Source of the DNA: Sphingopyxis macrogoltabida
GTDB taxonomy: Bacteria; Pseudomonadota; Alphaproteobacteria; Sphingomonadales; Sphingomonadaceae
DNA length: 64,000 nt
Direction of reading: 5' to 3'
Assembly: GCA_003241685.1 (NCBI GenBank)
Contig: QFPJ01000015.1
Location: 1 to 64,000 of the forward strand
Part shown: positions 8,970-17,915 of the stretch, one piece after another
Layout of the letters: the number at the start of each line of letters is the position of its first letter
Numbering within the stretch: position 1 is the first letter of the stretch
The notes under the pieces: model-generated
The model's database searches: none
Seen by the model: only the letters and a program-made list of their open reading frames with translations
Told to the model about the DNA's origin: nothing
Made by a program: the position numbers and the translations under genes

Positions 8970-10271
8970 ATGACCTCGCACGCAGCACCGATGACACAGG
9001 CGTCCAGCGGCGGAAATCCCCGCGGTTCGATTTACAGAAGCGGCACGTTGTGGCTGCTCATGATTATCTCGACGCTGAACTTCCTCGACCGACAGGTGCT
9101 GAATATCCTCGCCGAACCGATCAAGCACGACCTCGGGCTTTCGGATACGCAGATCGGGCTTCTGACGGGTCTTGCTTTCGCACTTTTTTATACCGTTCTC
9201 GGCATCCCCATCGCCCGCTACGCGGACCGCTCGACAACGAATCGCTCCAGCCTGATCGCGGTTTGCCTTGCCTTCTGGTCGGGCATGACCGCCTTGTGCG
9301 GCCTGGCCCAGAATTTCGGGCAGCTTCTGTTGGCCCGGATCGGTGTCGGCGTGGGCGAAGCGGGCTGCACACCGGCGGCCCATTCGCTGATCAGCGACCT
9401 TTACACCAAGGAGCAACGTGCCTCGGCGCTCGCTTTTTACGGGCTGGGCCTTCCGATCGGAACGCTGCTGGGCCTGGGGCTTGGCGGCGGTCTTGCCGAA
9501 CTCTTCGGCTGGCGCGTGACCCTCATCACATTGGGGCTGCCCGGCATCGTCATCGGTCTTGTTTCCTATCTGGCGATCCGCGACCCGCGAAAGCACGGGC
9601 TGCTGCCGCCCGTCACGACCCCGCAACCTTCCATGAAGGAGGTGCTCGGGGAAATTATGGCATCGCGCGCGTTCCTCTTTCTGGTCGCCGCAATGGCCCT
9701 GGGTTCGTTCCTGAGCTATGGCAAGAATGTGTGGCAGGCGATCTTCTTCATGCGATCGCACGGCCTGACGCCCGGTGTGGCGGGCCCCGTCCTGGGCCTT
9801 GTGGTCGGCATCGGCGCGGCCTTCGGCGCCTGGCTCGGCGGCTGGCTGGCCAGTCATTATGGTTCGCGAAACCCGCGCCATATCCTGACCGGCCCGGCAC
9901 TTGGCGGCCTGCTCGCCATGCCGCTGTCGCTCGCCGCCTATTATACCGGGGACTGGCGCCTCGCCGCCGTTCTGCTGACGCTGGCGACGATTTCCAGCGG
10001 GCTTGCCTATGGCCCGACCTTCACCTGCGTCCAAGGGTTGGTGCGCACCCAGTCGCGCGGCGTCGCGACCGCCATCTTCCTCTTCGTGATGAACCTCATC
10101 GGCCTTGGCCTGGGGCCGCTCTTCTTCGGCATGATGTCGGACGCGCTGGCCCCCGTCGCGGGCAGCGAGTCGGTTCGCTGGGTGCTGTATATCGCCGTCG
10201 CCCTGGCGCCCATTCCGGCCTTCCTGTTCTGGCGGTCCAGCCTGCACCTGAACAGCGAAATGAAGAATTGA
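8970..10271 (+). CDS. MFS transporter (spinster-type)
   Basis: This 433-residue inner-membrane carrier has about twelve hydrophobic helices. The motif-A region IPIARYADRSTTNRSS lies between helices 2 and 3, and RIGVGVGEAGCTPAAHSL in helix 4 is typical of spinster-like members often found beside aromatic-degradation genes in sphingomonads. It is divergent from the dioxygenase operon and overlaps the next gene by one base (TGATG). Likely cargo is the aromatic acid handled by the surrounding enzymes, taken up with protons. The direction of transport and the substrate are not shown by the sequence. Confidence 0.9.
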   Translation: MTSHAAPMTQASSGGNPRGSIYRSGTLWLLMIISTLNFLDRQVLNILAEPIKHDLGLSDTQIGLLTGLAFALFYTVLGIPIARYADRSTTNRSSLIAVCLAFWSGMTALCGLAQNFGQLLLARIGVGVGEAGCTPAAHSLISDLYTKEQRASALAFYGLGLPIGTLLGLGLGGGLAELFGWRVTLITLGLPGIVIGLVSYLAIRDPRKHGLLPPVTTPQPSMKEVLGEIMASRAFLFLVAAMALGSFLSYGKNVWQAIFFMRSHGLTPGVAGPVLGLVVGIGAAFGAWLGGWLASHYGSRNPRHILTGPALGGLLAMPLSLAAYYTGDWRLAAVLLTLATISSGLAYGPTFTCVQGLVRTQSRGVATAIFLFVMNLIGLGLGPLFFGMMSDALAPVAGSESVRWVLYIAVALAPIPAFLFWRSSLHLNSEMKN

Positions 10272-11074
10272 TGGGCAGCCCCGCGATGCGCGCCGCCGCA
10301 GAGGCCATCCTGACCGCCATCCGCACCGGCGAATATAGCGCCGCGCGGCGTGCCGAGACCTATCTCGCCGAACAGCCCCGGTTCCGGTGGAGCCGGGGCG
10401 AGGCAAGCGGGCGCGACGCGGTTTTCGAACGACTGGTCGGTCAGTGGGCGTTGACCCCCGTATTGGGCGGCGGCCTGTGGGACACGGACGCGGGCGACAC
10501 GGCAAACCAGCTCGTCATTCGCGGCCGCTTTCCGGGCAAGGGCGCCGCGCCGGAAGACTATCGCCTAACCATCGAATTCGACGATCAGGAAAAGGTCGCC
10601 GCGATCACGGAAAGCTTCACCTTTCCCAAACCGCCCGCCGCATCCGCCACGATGCCCGCTTATGTCAGACGATGCATCGATCATGCGCTTCTGGACGGCA
10701 AGCCGGTGACGGTCGCCTTTGCCAGACCCGGCGGAGACGTGTCGCTGTCGCTGCGCGGCAGCCTCCAGACGCGGGACGGCGACACGCTGATCCTGTGGCT
10801 TCGCAACGCGCAAGGCGGCCTGGCCGATGCGATCCGCGCAGGACGGACGATCTCCTTCCTCTATCGCGACAGCGCGTCCCGCACGACGCTGACGGCGGAA
10901 GCGCGGGGAACGATCGTCGAGGATGCGGCCGGACGCCGCGCTATTTTCGATCGTACGCCCGAAGTCGAACAGCGGCATGATCCCGGCCTGTCGGGCGCTG
11001 CCGCCGAACTCCGCCTTCTGCGGCTGTCGGGAACGACTCCCGACGGCCCCGTCCTGGTGATCCCGCCTGCCTGA
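10271..11074 (+). CDS. SnoaL/NTF2-like domain fused to a PNPOx-like domain
   Basis: This 267-residue protein starts at an ATG that shares its first base with the MFS stop codon. A much longer open frame runs in from upstream but is antisense or out of frame to real genes. Residues 1 to about 120 look like a SnoaL/NTF2 fold (SWGLW-type segments such as GGGLWDTDAGDTANQL, then a strand-rich DYRLTIEFDDQEKV). From about 128 a flavin-reductase/pyridoxamine-phosphate-oxidase-like split barrel begins at YVRRCIDHALLDGKPVTVAF. No catalytic residues can be assigned. Coupling to the carrier suggests a role in the same pathway. Domain calls are by pattern and moderately sure. Confidence 0.65.
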   Translation: MGSPAMRAAAEAILTAIRTGEYSAARRAETYLAEQPRFRWSRGEASGRDAVFERLVGQWALTPVLGGGLWDTDAGDTANQLVIRGRFPGKGAAPEDYRLTIEFDDQEKVAAITESFTFPKPPAASATMPAYVRRCIDHALLDGKPVTVAFARPGGDVSLSLRGSLQTRDGDTLILWLRNAQGGLADAIRAGRTISFLYRDSASRTTLTAEARGTIVEDAAGRRAIFDRTPEVEQRHDPGLSGAAAELRLLRLSGTTPDGPVLVIPPA

Positions 11075-11088
11075 AATGTCGGCGAATA

Positions 11089-11478
11089 TCAGTCCTCGAC
11101 GAAGGCCATGCCTTCGCATTGGACGAGCATCGCGCCGGGCAGCGCATCGACCAGCAACGTGTGGCGCGCCGGCCGCGTCGCGGCATCCGGGAAATGGACC
11201 TCCCACACCCGGTTGACCGCCATACGGGCTTCATTCGATCGAACCTTCACCGTCAGCTTGACGAGATCGTCCATCGACCCGCCGGCGGCGACGAGGATCG
11301 CGGACAGATTGTCGAACATCGCCTCCGTCTGGGCTTCCAGCCCATCGGCCAGCGCGCCGGTGGCCCGGTCGATCCCGTGCACGCCGCCCGTGACGACCAG
11401 CGGCCCCTTGCGGCTGGCTGCCGGAATCGGCTGCGCCCCGTGCGCGAAGCCGTCGATATAGATCGCACGCCGCCCCAT
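11089..11478 (-). CDS. RidA-family (YjgF/UK114) protein
   Basis: This 129-residue protein belongs to the Rid family, whose members hydrolyse enamines or imines or act in ring-fission pathways such as aminomuconate deamination. The start MGRRAIYIDGF is preceded by AAAGGA at good spacing; 19 codons of open frame further upstream overlap the reductase gene and are unlikely to be used. Visible signatures are VVTGGVHGIDRATG, QTEAMFDNLSAIL and RPARHTLLVDAL. The arginine that binds the substrate carboxylate in RidA is probably the Arg of ATRPARHTLL. It is the last gene of the long minus-strand series. The specific reaction is unknown. Confidence 0.85.
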   Translation of the reverse strand: MGRRAIYIDGFAHGAQPIPAASRKGPLVVTGGVHGIDRATGALADGLEAQTEAMFDNLSAILVAAGGSMDDLVKLTVKVRSNEARMAVNRVWEVHFPDAATRPARHTLLVDALPGAMLVQCEGMAFVED

Positions 11479-11492
11479 CGGATGTCCTTTCG

Positions 11493-12524
11493 CTAAAGGT
11501 CGAGTACCAGCGTGTCGCTGAGCGCGCCGGAACAACAGATCATCATGGTCTGACCCGCCGCCTTTTCCGCGTCGGACAGGATCATGTCCTTATGATCGGC
11601 GGTCCCCGAAACGATGCGCGTTTCGCAAGCGCCGCAGATGCCCTGTTCGCACGATACTTCCACCGCGATCCCCGCGTCGCGAAGAACCTCGACGATGGTC
11701 TGCCCCTTTTGCACGCAGAAGCTCTTGCCCGACTTGGCGAGCAGCAGATCAAAGGCCTTGTCCGACGGGGCGATCGGTTCCGCGGAGAAATGTTCGACAT
11801 GAACCCGCGCTTCGGGCCACCCTGCCTGATGCGCCGCTTGCTGAAACGCATCGAGCATCGGTCCGGGACCGCAGCAGTACAGGTGCGCATCCCGCGGCGC
11901 GGCTGCAATGGCGCCGCGCAGGTCGAAGAGCCGCCCGTCCGCTTCCGCATCGACATGGATATGGGCAAAGCCGCCATGGCCGGCGAGCCAGGATTCCAGC
12001 GCCAGCAGGTCGTCGCGCGTGCGGACGACCTGATGAAGCCGCATATCGATCCCGAGAGAGCGCGCGCGGTGCGCCATCGCGATCATCGGCGTGATGCCGA
12101 TGCCGCCGCCGATCAGCACGACCGGAGCCCCGCCCTCTTCCATCGGGAAATTGTTGCGCGGCGCCCCCACACGGACGAGATCGCCGACGCGCAGCCGGTC
12201 GTGGACGAACGCCGATCCGCCGCGCCCCTGCCGGTCCAGCTTGATGCCGAGCAGGTAGCGGTCGCGCTCCGCGGGATCGTTCATCAGCGAATATTGGCGG
12301 ACCATGCCGGCGGCCAGATGCAGGTCGACGTGGGAGCCGGCCGTGAACGGCGCGAGATCGCGCCCGTCGGGATGCCGGAACTCATACAGATTCATCTCGT
12401 GCGCGCCATAATGAATGGCAGTCAGGCGCAGCGTCAACGCACTCTCCGTCTCGCCCGTCATGGCGTCGTCCGTTCCGTTGTCCCGTTCCGGCCAGGCGGC
12501 CGCATCATAGGCGTCAAGCATCAC
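11493..12524 (-). CDS. VanB/phthalate-dioxygenase-type reductase (FMN, NAD, 2Fe-2S)
   Basis: This 343-residue electron-transfer flavoprotein should pass electrons from NAD(P)H to a Rieske oxygenase. Domain order is an FMN-binding barrel (RQYSLMNDP about residue 75), a nucleotide-binding domain (VVLIGGGIGITPMIAM), and a C-terminal plant-type ferredoxin domain with Cys292, Cys297, Cys300 and Cys330 (CEQGICGACETRI). That order defines the class IA reductases that work with vanillate, phthalate and related oxygenases. The natural partner is the Rieske protein about 8.4 kb upstream on the same strand. AAAGGGTG precedes the double ATG. Confident on family; the partner is inferred. Confidence 0.93.
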   Translation of the reverse strand: MMLDAYDAAAWPERDNGTDDAMTGETESALTLRLTAIHYGAHEMNLYEFRHPDGRDLAPFTAGSHVDLHLAAGMVRQYSLMNDPAERDRYLLGIKLDRQGRGGSAFVHDRLRVGDLVRVGAPRNNFPMEEGGAPVVLIGGGIGITPMIAMAHRARSLGIDMRLHQVVRTRDDLLALESWLAGHGGFAHIHVDAEADGRLFDLRGAIAAAPRDAHLYCCGPGPMLDAFQQAAHQAGWPEARVHVEHFSAEPIAPSDKAFDLLLAKSGKSFCVQKGQTIVEVLRDAGIAVEVSCEQGICGACETRIVSGTADHKDMILSDAEKAAGQTMMICCSGALSDTLVLDL

Positions 12525-12557
12525 CCTTTCCCAATGAACGGCGCGTGGCGCACCGGA

Positions 12558-12962
12558 TCAACGCGCGGCCGGTTTGAAGAAGGGAACCGGCGGTCCGCCT
12601 TCGGTCGGCGTGAAGATCACCTCGACACGGTCGCCGATCGCCAGCGTGTCCGGGTCGCATTCGACGATATTGGTCATCACCGACGGCCCTTCGTCAAGCG
12701 TCACATAGGCCAGCACATAGGGGGCGGCCGGCCCGCGGCGCATCGTCGACAGGCTGTAGATCGCGCCGGTGCCCTGGCTGTCCTCCCACGCCGTGTCGTC
12801 CGAAAAACAGAAGGGACAGCGCCCGCGCGGCGGATAATGCGGTTCGCTGCACGATCCGCAGCGCTTGATGGTCAGCCGCCCCTCGGCGGCGGCATCCCAA
12901 AAAGGCTGGGTTTCGACATTGGGTTGCGGCGCGGGAAGCGGGCGCGAGGTTACTCCGGTCAT
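12558..12962 (-). CDS. DUF35 OB-fold/zinc-ribbon acyl-CoA-associated protein
   Basis: This 134-residue protein has a rubredoxin-like zinc ribbon, with CGSC at about residues 36-39 and CPFC about ten residues on. An OB-fold follows, with VLAYVTLDEGPSVMTNIV. DUF35 proteins form obligate complexes with thiolase-like or HMG-CoA-synthase-like enzymes and bind the acyl-CoA. Here the ATG overlaps the last base of the stop of the thiolase-like gene (TAATG), as expected for a stoichiometric partner. An upstream in-frame extension lies inside the neighbouring gene and is not credible. In steroid degradation such a pair (Ltp2 with the ChsH2 DUF35 domain) is an aldolase. Confidence 0.88.
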   Translation of the reverse strand: MTGVTSRPLPAPQPNVETQPFWDAAAEGRLTIKRCGSCSEPHYPPRGRCPFCFSDDTAWEDSQGTGAIYSLSTMRRGPAAPYVLAYVTLDEGPSVMTNIVECDPDTLAIGDRVEVIFTPTEGGPPVPFFKPAAR

Positions 12963-14116
12963 TATTGACGCTCCAGGACAAGGGTGGCCGCGGCATGGCG
13001 CAGGCCCAGGATTCCGCCGATGCCATTGACGGCGGCAAGGTCGCAGTTCGGTACCTGAACCGGCGCGTTGGCTTCGCCGCGAAGCTGGCGCACCGCCTCG
13101 ATCACCTTGGTGATGCCGCCGCGATTGGTGGGGTGATTGTTGCACAGGCCGCCGCCGTCGGTGTTGAACGGCAGGCGTCCGGTGCCCGCGATCAGATTGC
13201 CGTCGGCGACGAACGCCCCGCCCTCCCCCTTGGCGCAGAAACCCATATCCTCAAGCTGCAACAGGACGGTGATGGTGAAACTGTCGTAGATCGAGGCATA
13301 TTTGATGTCGGCCGGCGTCACGCCCGCCTCCGCAAAGGCCCGCGGCGCCGATTGCGACGTCGCCGTCACGGTCAGGTCGAGCGCGCGTCCGCCGCCATGG
13401 CCCTGCACCGCCTCCCCCGTGCCGCGAACGGCCACCAGCGGACGGTTCAGCGACCGGGCAATCTCCGGCGATACGACGACCAGCGCGCCGCCCCCGTCGG
13501 ACACGACACAACAATCGAGCCGATGAAGCGGATCGGCGATCATCGGCGAATTGACGACATCCTCCACCGTCACGACATCGCGCAGCATGGCGTTGGGATT
13601 ATGCTGGGCATGGTGCGACGCGGCGACCTTGATCCAGGCGAGCTGTTCGGACGTCGTGCCATAGTCGTGCATGTGGCGCGCCGCGCACATGCCATAGGCA
13701 TTCGACGTGCTGTAGCCCGTCCACCATTCGAACTGTTCGTCGGGGCCGCCGCCGCGAAAGGCGTTGAAGCGTTCCGACTTCGGCCGCCCGGCCAAGGTGA
13801 TCAGCGCAACCGAGCATTTCCCCGCCGCGATCGCCGCCGCCGCATGGGCGACGTGGATGATGTACGACGAACCGCCGGTTTCGGTCGAATCGAGATGTTT
13901 GACCTTCAGCCCCAGATAATCGACCATGTTGGTCGCGCCGTTGCCCGGCGCATCGCCGCCACAGAAATAGCCGTCGACGTCGCCGTGCGACAGGCCCGCG
14001 TCGGCAAGCGCGCCGGCCGCGCAGGCCGCGTGCAGTTCGGGGGTGGAAAGGTCCGGAACGACGCGAAGCGGATGCTCCCACGCGCCGGCGATATAGGCCT
14101 TGTTCTTTATCGTCAC
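12962..14116 (-). CDS. SCP2-type thiolase-like protein, nucleophile Cys apparently absent
   Basis: This 384-residue member of the thiolase superfamily has the SCP2-type segments YDSFTITVLLQLEDMGF and CNNHPTNRGG. At the position where thiolases carry the catalytic cysteine (C-x-S-G near residues 75-90) the sequence reads LDSTETGGSS, with no Cys. That is the pattern of thiolase-like retro-aldolases that cleave beta-hydroxyacyl-CoA together with a DUF35 subunit, whose gene follows directly with overlap. In this cluster it may release a C2 or C3 unit as acyl-CoA and leave an aldehyde or ketone. A lipid-transfer or classical thiolase role is less likely. Family sure, reaction inferred. Confidence 0.85.
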   Translation of the reverse strand: MTIKNKAYIAGAWEHPLRVVPDLSTPELHAACAAGALADAGLSHGDVDGYFCGGDAPGNGATNMVDYLGLKVKHLDSTETGGSSYIIHVAHAAAAIAAGKCSVALITLAGRPKSERFNAFRGGGPDEQFEWWTGYSTSNAYGMCAARHMHDYGTTSEQLAWIKVAASHHAQHNPNAMLRDVVTVEDVVNSPMIADPLHRLDCCVVSDGGGALVVVSPEIARSLNRPLVAVRGTGEAVQGHGGGRALDLTVTATSQSAPRAFAEAGVTPADIKYASIYDSFTITVLLQLEDMGFCAKGEGGAFVADGNLIAGTGRLPFNTDGGGLCNNHPTNRGGITKVIEAVRQLRGEANAPVQVPNCDLAAVNGIGGILGLRHAAATLVLERQ

Positions 14117-14128
14117 TTGGAATTGCCC

Positions 14129-15751
14129 CTATGCAAATGAAGTCATGGCGATGTCCTTGACCCGCGCGTAATCGATCTTGCCGTTCGCCATCCGGGGGAT
14201 CGCATCGACCAGCTGGAAATGGCGCGGCGCCTTGTAGGCGGCGAGCCTGCCGCGCACATGGTCGCGCATCGCATCCTCGGCGGGATTTGCGGCCGGCCGC
14301 CGCGCGACCAGCGCGACGATGCGTTCGCCGAAGCGGGCGTCGGGAACGCTCGTCACCGCCGCGTCGGCGACGCCGTCGAACAGCTTGAGCGCCTCCTCCA
14401 CCTCTTCGGGAAAGACTTTTTCACCGCCCGTGTTGATGCACTGCGATCCGCGCCCCAGCAGCAGGATGGTGCCGTCCGCCGCCACCCGCGCCCAGTCGCC
14501 CGGCATCGACCAGCGGCGCCCCTCGATCGTCGGAAAGGTTTCGGCCGATTTGACCGGGTCCTTGTAATATCCCAGCGGAATAAAGCCGCCGATGGCGATG
14601 CGTCCGGTTTCGTCCGAACCGGGCGCGACGCGGCGGCCGTCCTCGGTAAAGACGGCGCAGTCGGGCGTAAGGGCGAAACTGGCCGTGCTGACTTCCGCAT
14701 CGCGCGTGGTCGTCGACTGCGCCATGCCGAAGGCTTCGGACGAGGAAAAACTGTCCGTCAGCGCGATATGCGGCAGATGGCGCAGCAGGGCCTGCTTGTT
14801 TTCGCGGTTCCAGATCGTGCCCGACGATCCGATGGACTGCAACGCATCCAGCGACCAGCGCGCCGGTTCGGCATCGAGCGCGTCGAGCATCGGCTGGGCA
14901 AAAGCCTGTCCGACGATCGCGATGCGGTTCGCGCGGTTGCGTTCCGCGGCGTCCCACAGCACCGCCGCGTCGAAGCTGCCCGGCGGTAACAGGACGAGCG
15001 TCCCGCCGGCACCCAGAACGGCCAGCGACGAGATCAGCCCGGTGCCATGCATCAGCGGACAGGCGATCAACGAACAGCCGCGCTCCGCCACAGAAGCCGC
15101 GCGGGCCCCGGCTTCCGACGGCTGTGCCAGCGGCGGGACGCCCGCCAGAGGATTTCCGCCGTAGCCGAAGCGGCCGATAATATCTTCCTGCTGCCACATC
15201 ACGCCCTTGGGCACGCCGGTGGTGCCGCCGGTGAAAAGCAGCATCATGTCGCTGCCCTGCCGCCCCCAGGGCGCGCGGAACGGCCGCTCGCCCCGGTCCT
15301 GCGCCGCCAGCGCGTCGAGGTCGACCGCCCAGTCCGGCACCGGATGGCCGTCGCGCGGGATCGCGACCCACAGCTTGATCGCCGGCAGCCGGTCGCGAAT
15401 ATCACCGATGATCGCGGCGAAGGTCGTTTCGAACACCACCGCCTCTGCATCGCCATTGTCGAGCAGGGCGGCTACCTCGTCGCGTCCGTAGCGATAATTC
15501 ACGTTGAACGGGACGAGGCCCGCCTTGAAGGCGGCGAAATAGGTCAGCAGATATTCGGGGCTGTTGTAGGAATAAGCCGCGACCTTCGACTGATGCGACA
15601 GGCCGGCGTCGACCAGCCGGCGCGCCAGCGCGTCGGCCGTCGCGTCGAATTCGGCGTACCGCATGACCCGCGCGCCCTGAACGATCGCGGGCGCATCGGG
15701 AATGGCGGCACAAACGGATTCCCAAATGTCGGGAAATGTCCAAACGGTCAT
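14129..15751 (-). CDS. Acyl-CoA synthetase (AMP-forming)
   Basis: This 540-residue adenylate-forming ligase has the P-loop MLLFTGGTTGVPKGVM, a hinge/A8 region with WSMPGDWARV and INTGGEKVFPEEVEE, and the C-terminal lysine motif RMANGKIDYARVK. It resembles sphingomonad and actinobacterial ligases annotated as fatty-acid or steroid-side-chain CoA ligases. It sits between the FadB-like enzyme and the thiolase-like/DUF35 pair with gaps of 38 and 12 bp, so it probably supplies their CoA thioester. The substrate is therefore likely an acid with a multi-carbon side chain. It is distinct from the other ligase near 5 kb. Confidence 0.92.
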   Translation of the reverse strand: MTVWTFPDIWESVCAAIPDAPAIVQGARVMRYAEFDATADALARRLVDAGLSHQSKVAAYSYNSPEYLLTYFAAFKAGLVPFNVNYRYGRDEVAALLDNGDAEAVVFETTFAAIIGDIRDRLPAIKLWVAIPRDGHPVPDWAVDLDALAAQDRGERPFRAPWGRQGSDMMLLFTGGTTGVPKGVMWQQEDIIGRFGYGGNPLAGVPPLAQPSEAGARAASVAERGCSLIACPLMHGTGLISSLAVLGAGGTLVLLPPGSFDAAVLWDAAERNRANRIAIVGQAFAQPMLDALDAEPARWSLDALQSIGSSGTIWNRENKQALLRHLPHIALTDSFSSSEAFGMAQSTTTRDAEVSTASFALTPDCAVFTEDGRRVAPGSDETGRIAIGGFIPLGYYKDPVKSAETFPTIEGRRWSMPGDWARVAADGTILLLGRGSQCINTGGEKVFPEEVEEALKLFDGVADAAVTSVPDARFGERIVALVARRPAANPAEDAMRDHVRGRLAAYKAPRHFQLVDAIPRMANGKIDYARVKDIAMTSFA

Positions 15752-15789
15752 CTCTTCACCTCTCCGGCCAATGCGACAGATCGGCCCTT

Positions 15790-17820
15790 TCAGGCGAAGC
15801 TTTCACCAGCCCGCGCCTTTTCGCGTAACAGCGGAGCGACCTCGACGCCGTGACGTTCGAGCCCGTCGACGATGCGGTCCAGCCCGTGGGTGTTCGCCCA
15901 GAACATCGGGCCGCCGGTATAGACCGGCCAACCATAGCCCGTGACCCACACCACATCGATGTCGGACGAGCGTTGCGCCACGCCTTCGGACAGGATTTTC
16001 GCGCCTTCGTTGATCATCGGATAGATGGCGCGCTCCAGGATTTCCGTATCGCCGACCTCCCGCTTCGACCGGCCCGCCTTTTCGCGAAAGGCGTCGATGA
16101 TCGCCGTGACCTTGTCGCTGGGCGTCCGGTTGCGCTGGTCGTCATAGTCGTAGAAGCCCGCCTTTGCCTTCTGACCCAGCCGTCCCTCGGCGCACAGCGC
16201 GTCGCGAATCGTTTCGATGCGGCTGGTGTCGCGGTGCCACCCCACGTCCACGCCCGCCATGTCGCTCATCTGATACGGGCCCATGGCCAGGCCGACATCG
16301 TCGGTGAACACCTTGTCGATCTGCGCCGGGGTTGCGCCGTCGAGCAGCATCTCGGTGCAGGGGGCGCCGCGCTGCGCCATGATGCGATTGCCGATGAAGC
16401 CGAAACAGACGCGCGACACGACGGCCACCTTGCCGATCGTCTTGCCCAGCGCCATCACCGTCGCGAGCACGTCGGGCGCCGTCTTGTCCCCGCGCACGAC
16501 TTCCAACAGGCGCATGACGTTGGCGGGCGAGAAGAAGTGCATGCCGACCACATCGGCGGCGCGGCCGCTCGCCTCCGCAATCTCGTCGACATTCAGGAAA
16601 CTGGTGTTGGTCGCCAGAATGGCGCCCTGTTTGCAGATGCGGCCGAGGTCGGCGAAAATCTGCTTCTTCAGATCCATATTCTCATACACCGCCTCGATGA
16701 CGAGGTCGCTGTCGGCGAAATCCTCCATCGCCAGCGATCCCGTCAGGCGCGCCATGATGCCGTCGACCTGTTCGGCGGTGTAGCGCCCGCTCTTGACCGA
16801 TCGGTCATAGTTGGACCGGATCACGGAAATGCCGCGATCGAGCGCTTCCTGCGTCGTATCGACGATCGTCACGGGAATGCCGCGCGTCAGGAAATTCATC
16901 GCGATGCCGCCGCCCATGGTCCCCGCGCCGAGGATGCCGACGCGCTCGACCTTGCGCAGCGGGGTATCGGCAGGCAGGTCGTCGATCTTTGCCGCCTGAC
17001 GCTCGGCGAAGAACATGTGCCGCTGCGCCGCCGACTGGGTGCCGTTCAGCAATTTCATAAATTCGGCGCGTTCAAACGCGATGCCTTCGTCGAAACTCGT
17101 TTCGGTCGCCTTGACGACGCAGGCGATGTTCGCCGCCGGCGCCTCGAAACCCTTGAAACGGCGGCCGTTGGCCCGCACGAACGCCGCGACCGCTTCGGGG
17201 TCGGGCGCCGCGCTGCGCTCGCTCGCGCGCGGCAGCGGCCGCACGTCGGCGACCGCCGCGGCAAAGGCGACCGCTTCGGCTTCCAGCGACGCGTCATCGA
17301 CGACCTTGTCGACCAGCCCGGCGTCCTGCGCCCGCGATGCCGAAATGGGGTCGCCCTTCGCGGTCATTTCGAGCGCCAGGGCGACCCCCGCGATGCGCGG
17401 CAACCGCTGGGTGCCGCCGCCCCCGGGCAGCAGTCCCAGCTTGACCTCGGGCGTACCGATCTTTGCCGAGCGCGCCGCAACGCGGTAGTGACAGCCAAGC
17501 GCGATCTCGCAGCCACCGCCCAGCGCGGTTCCGTGGATGGCGGCCACCACCGGCTTGTCGAAGGCCTCGATCCGCTCGATCACGTCGAGCAGGTTCGGCT
17601 TCTGCGGCGCCTTGCCGAACTCGGTGATGTCGGCACCCGCAAAGAAGGTGCGGCCGTCGCAGCGGATGACGACCGCCTTGATGGCATCGTCGCCCTGCGC
17701 CTCGTCGAGACCGGCGTCGAGCCCCTGGCGGACGGCGGCGCCGAGTGCGTTGACGGGCGGATTGTCGGAAATGATGACGAGGACCTCGCCTTTGCGTTCG
17801 GTCCGGACGGGAGAAGTCAT
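15790..17820 (-). CDS. Bifunctional enoyl-CoA hydratase / 3-hydroxyacyl-CoA dehydrogenase (FadB/FadJ-like)
   Basis: This 676-residue protein joins an N-terminal crotonase domain to a C-terminal dehydrogenase. The oxyanion-hole loop reads [18 protein letters not shown] near residue 100. The NAD fold begins at [17 protein letters not shown] near 290 and the C-terminal helical domains have [11 protein letters not shown]. Length and order match FadB/FadJ alpha-subunit-type enzymes. It would hydrate an enoyl-CoA and oxidise or present the beta-hydroxyacyl-CoA. With the ligase and the Cys-less thiolase-like protein downstream, it makes a side-chain shortening set. A true fatty-acid role cannot be excluded, since no acyl-CoA dehydrogenase lies in the operon. 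Confidence 0.93.
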   Translation of the reverse strand: MTSPVRTERKGEVLVIISDNPPVNALGAAVRQGLDAGLDEAQGDDAIKAVVIRCDGRTFFAGADITEFGKAPQKPNLLDVIERIEAFDKPVVAAIHGTALGGGCEIALGCHYRVAARSAKIGTPEVKLGLLPGGGGTQRLPRIAGVALALEMTAKGDPISASRAQDAGLVDKVVDDASLEAEAVAFAAAVADVRPLPRASERSAAPDPEAVAAFVRANGRRFKGFEAPAANIACVVKATETSFDEGIAFERAEFMKLLNGTQSAAQRHMFFAERQAAKIDDLPADTPLRKVERVGILGAGTMGGGIAMNFLTRGIPVTIVDTTQEALDRGISVIRSNYDRSVKSGRYTAEQVDGIMARLTGSLAMEDFADSDLVIEAVYENMDLKKQIFADLGRICKQGAILATNTSFLNVDEIAEASGRAADVVGMHFFSPANVMRLLEVVRGDKTAPDVLATVMALGKTIGKVAVVSRVCFGFIGNRIMAQRGAPCTEMLLDGATPAQIDKVFTDDVGLAMGPYQMSDMAGVDVGWHRDTSRIETIRDALCAEGRLGQKAKAGFYDYDDQRNRTPSDKVTAIIDAFREKAGRSKREVGDTEILERAIYPMINEGAKILSEGVAQRSSDIDVVWVTGYGWPVYTGGPMFWANTHGLDRIVDGLERHGVEVAPLLREKARAGESFA

Positions 17821-17915
17821 TGTTGGCTATCCTTTGGTCTTGAAAGTGTCGGGCGTGATCCGGCGGCGGGGAGAGACACGAGAGGAGTGCCGATGAATCA
17901 CGCCCGGTGCGGGAG

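Noticed and set aside
7565..10270. A long in-frame extension upstream of the SnoaL/PNPOx-like gene.
   Set aside because: It runs antisense to the esterase and dioxygenase genes and out of frame through the MFS gene. The ATG at the MFS stop codon is a natural coupled start.
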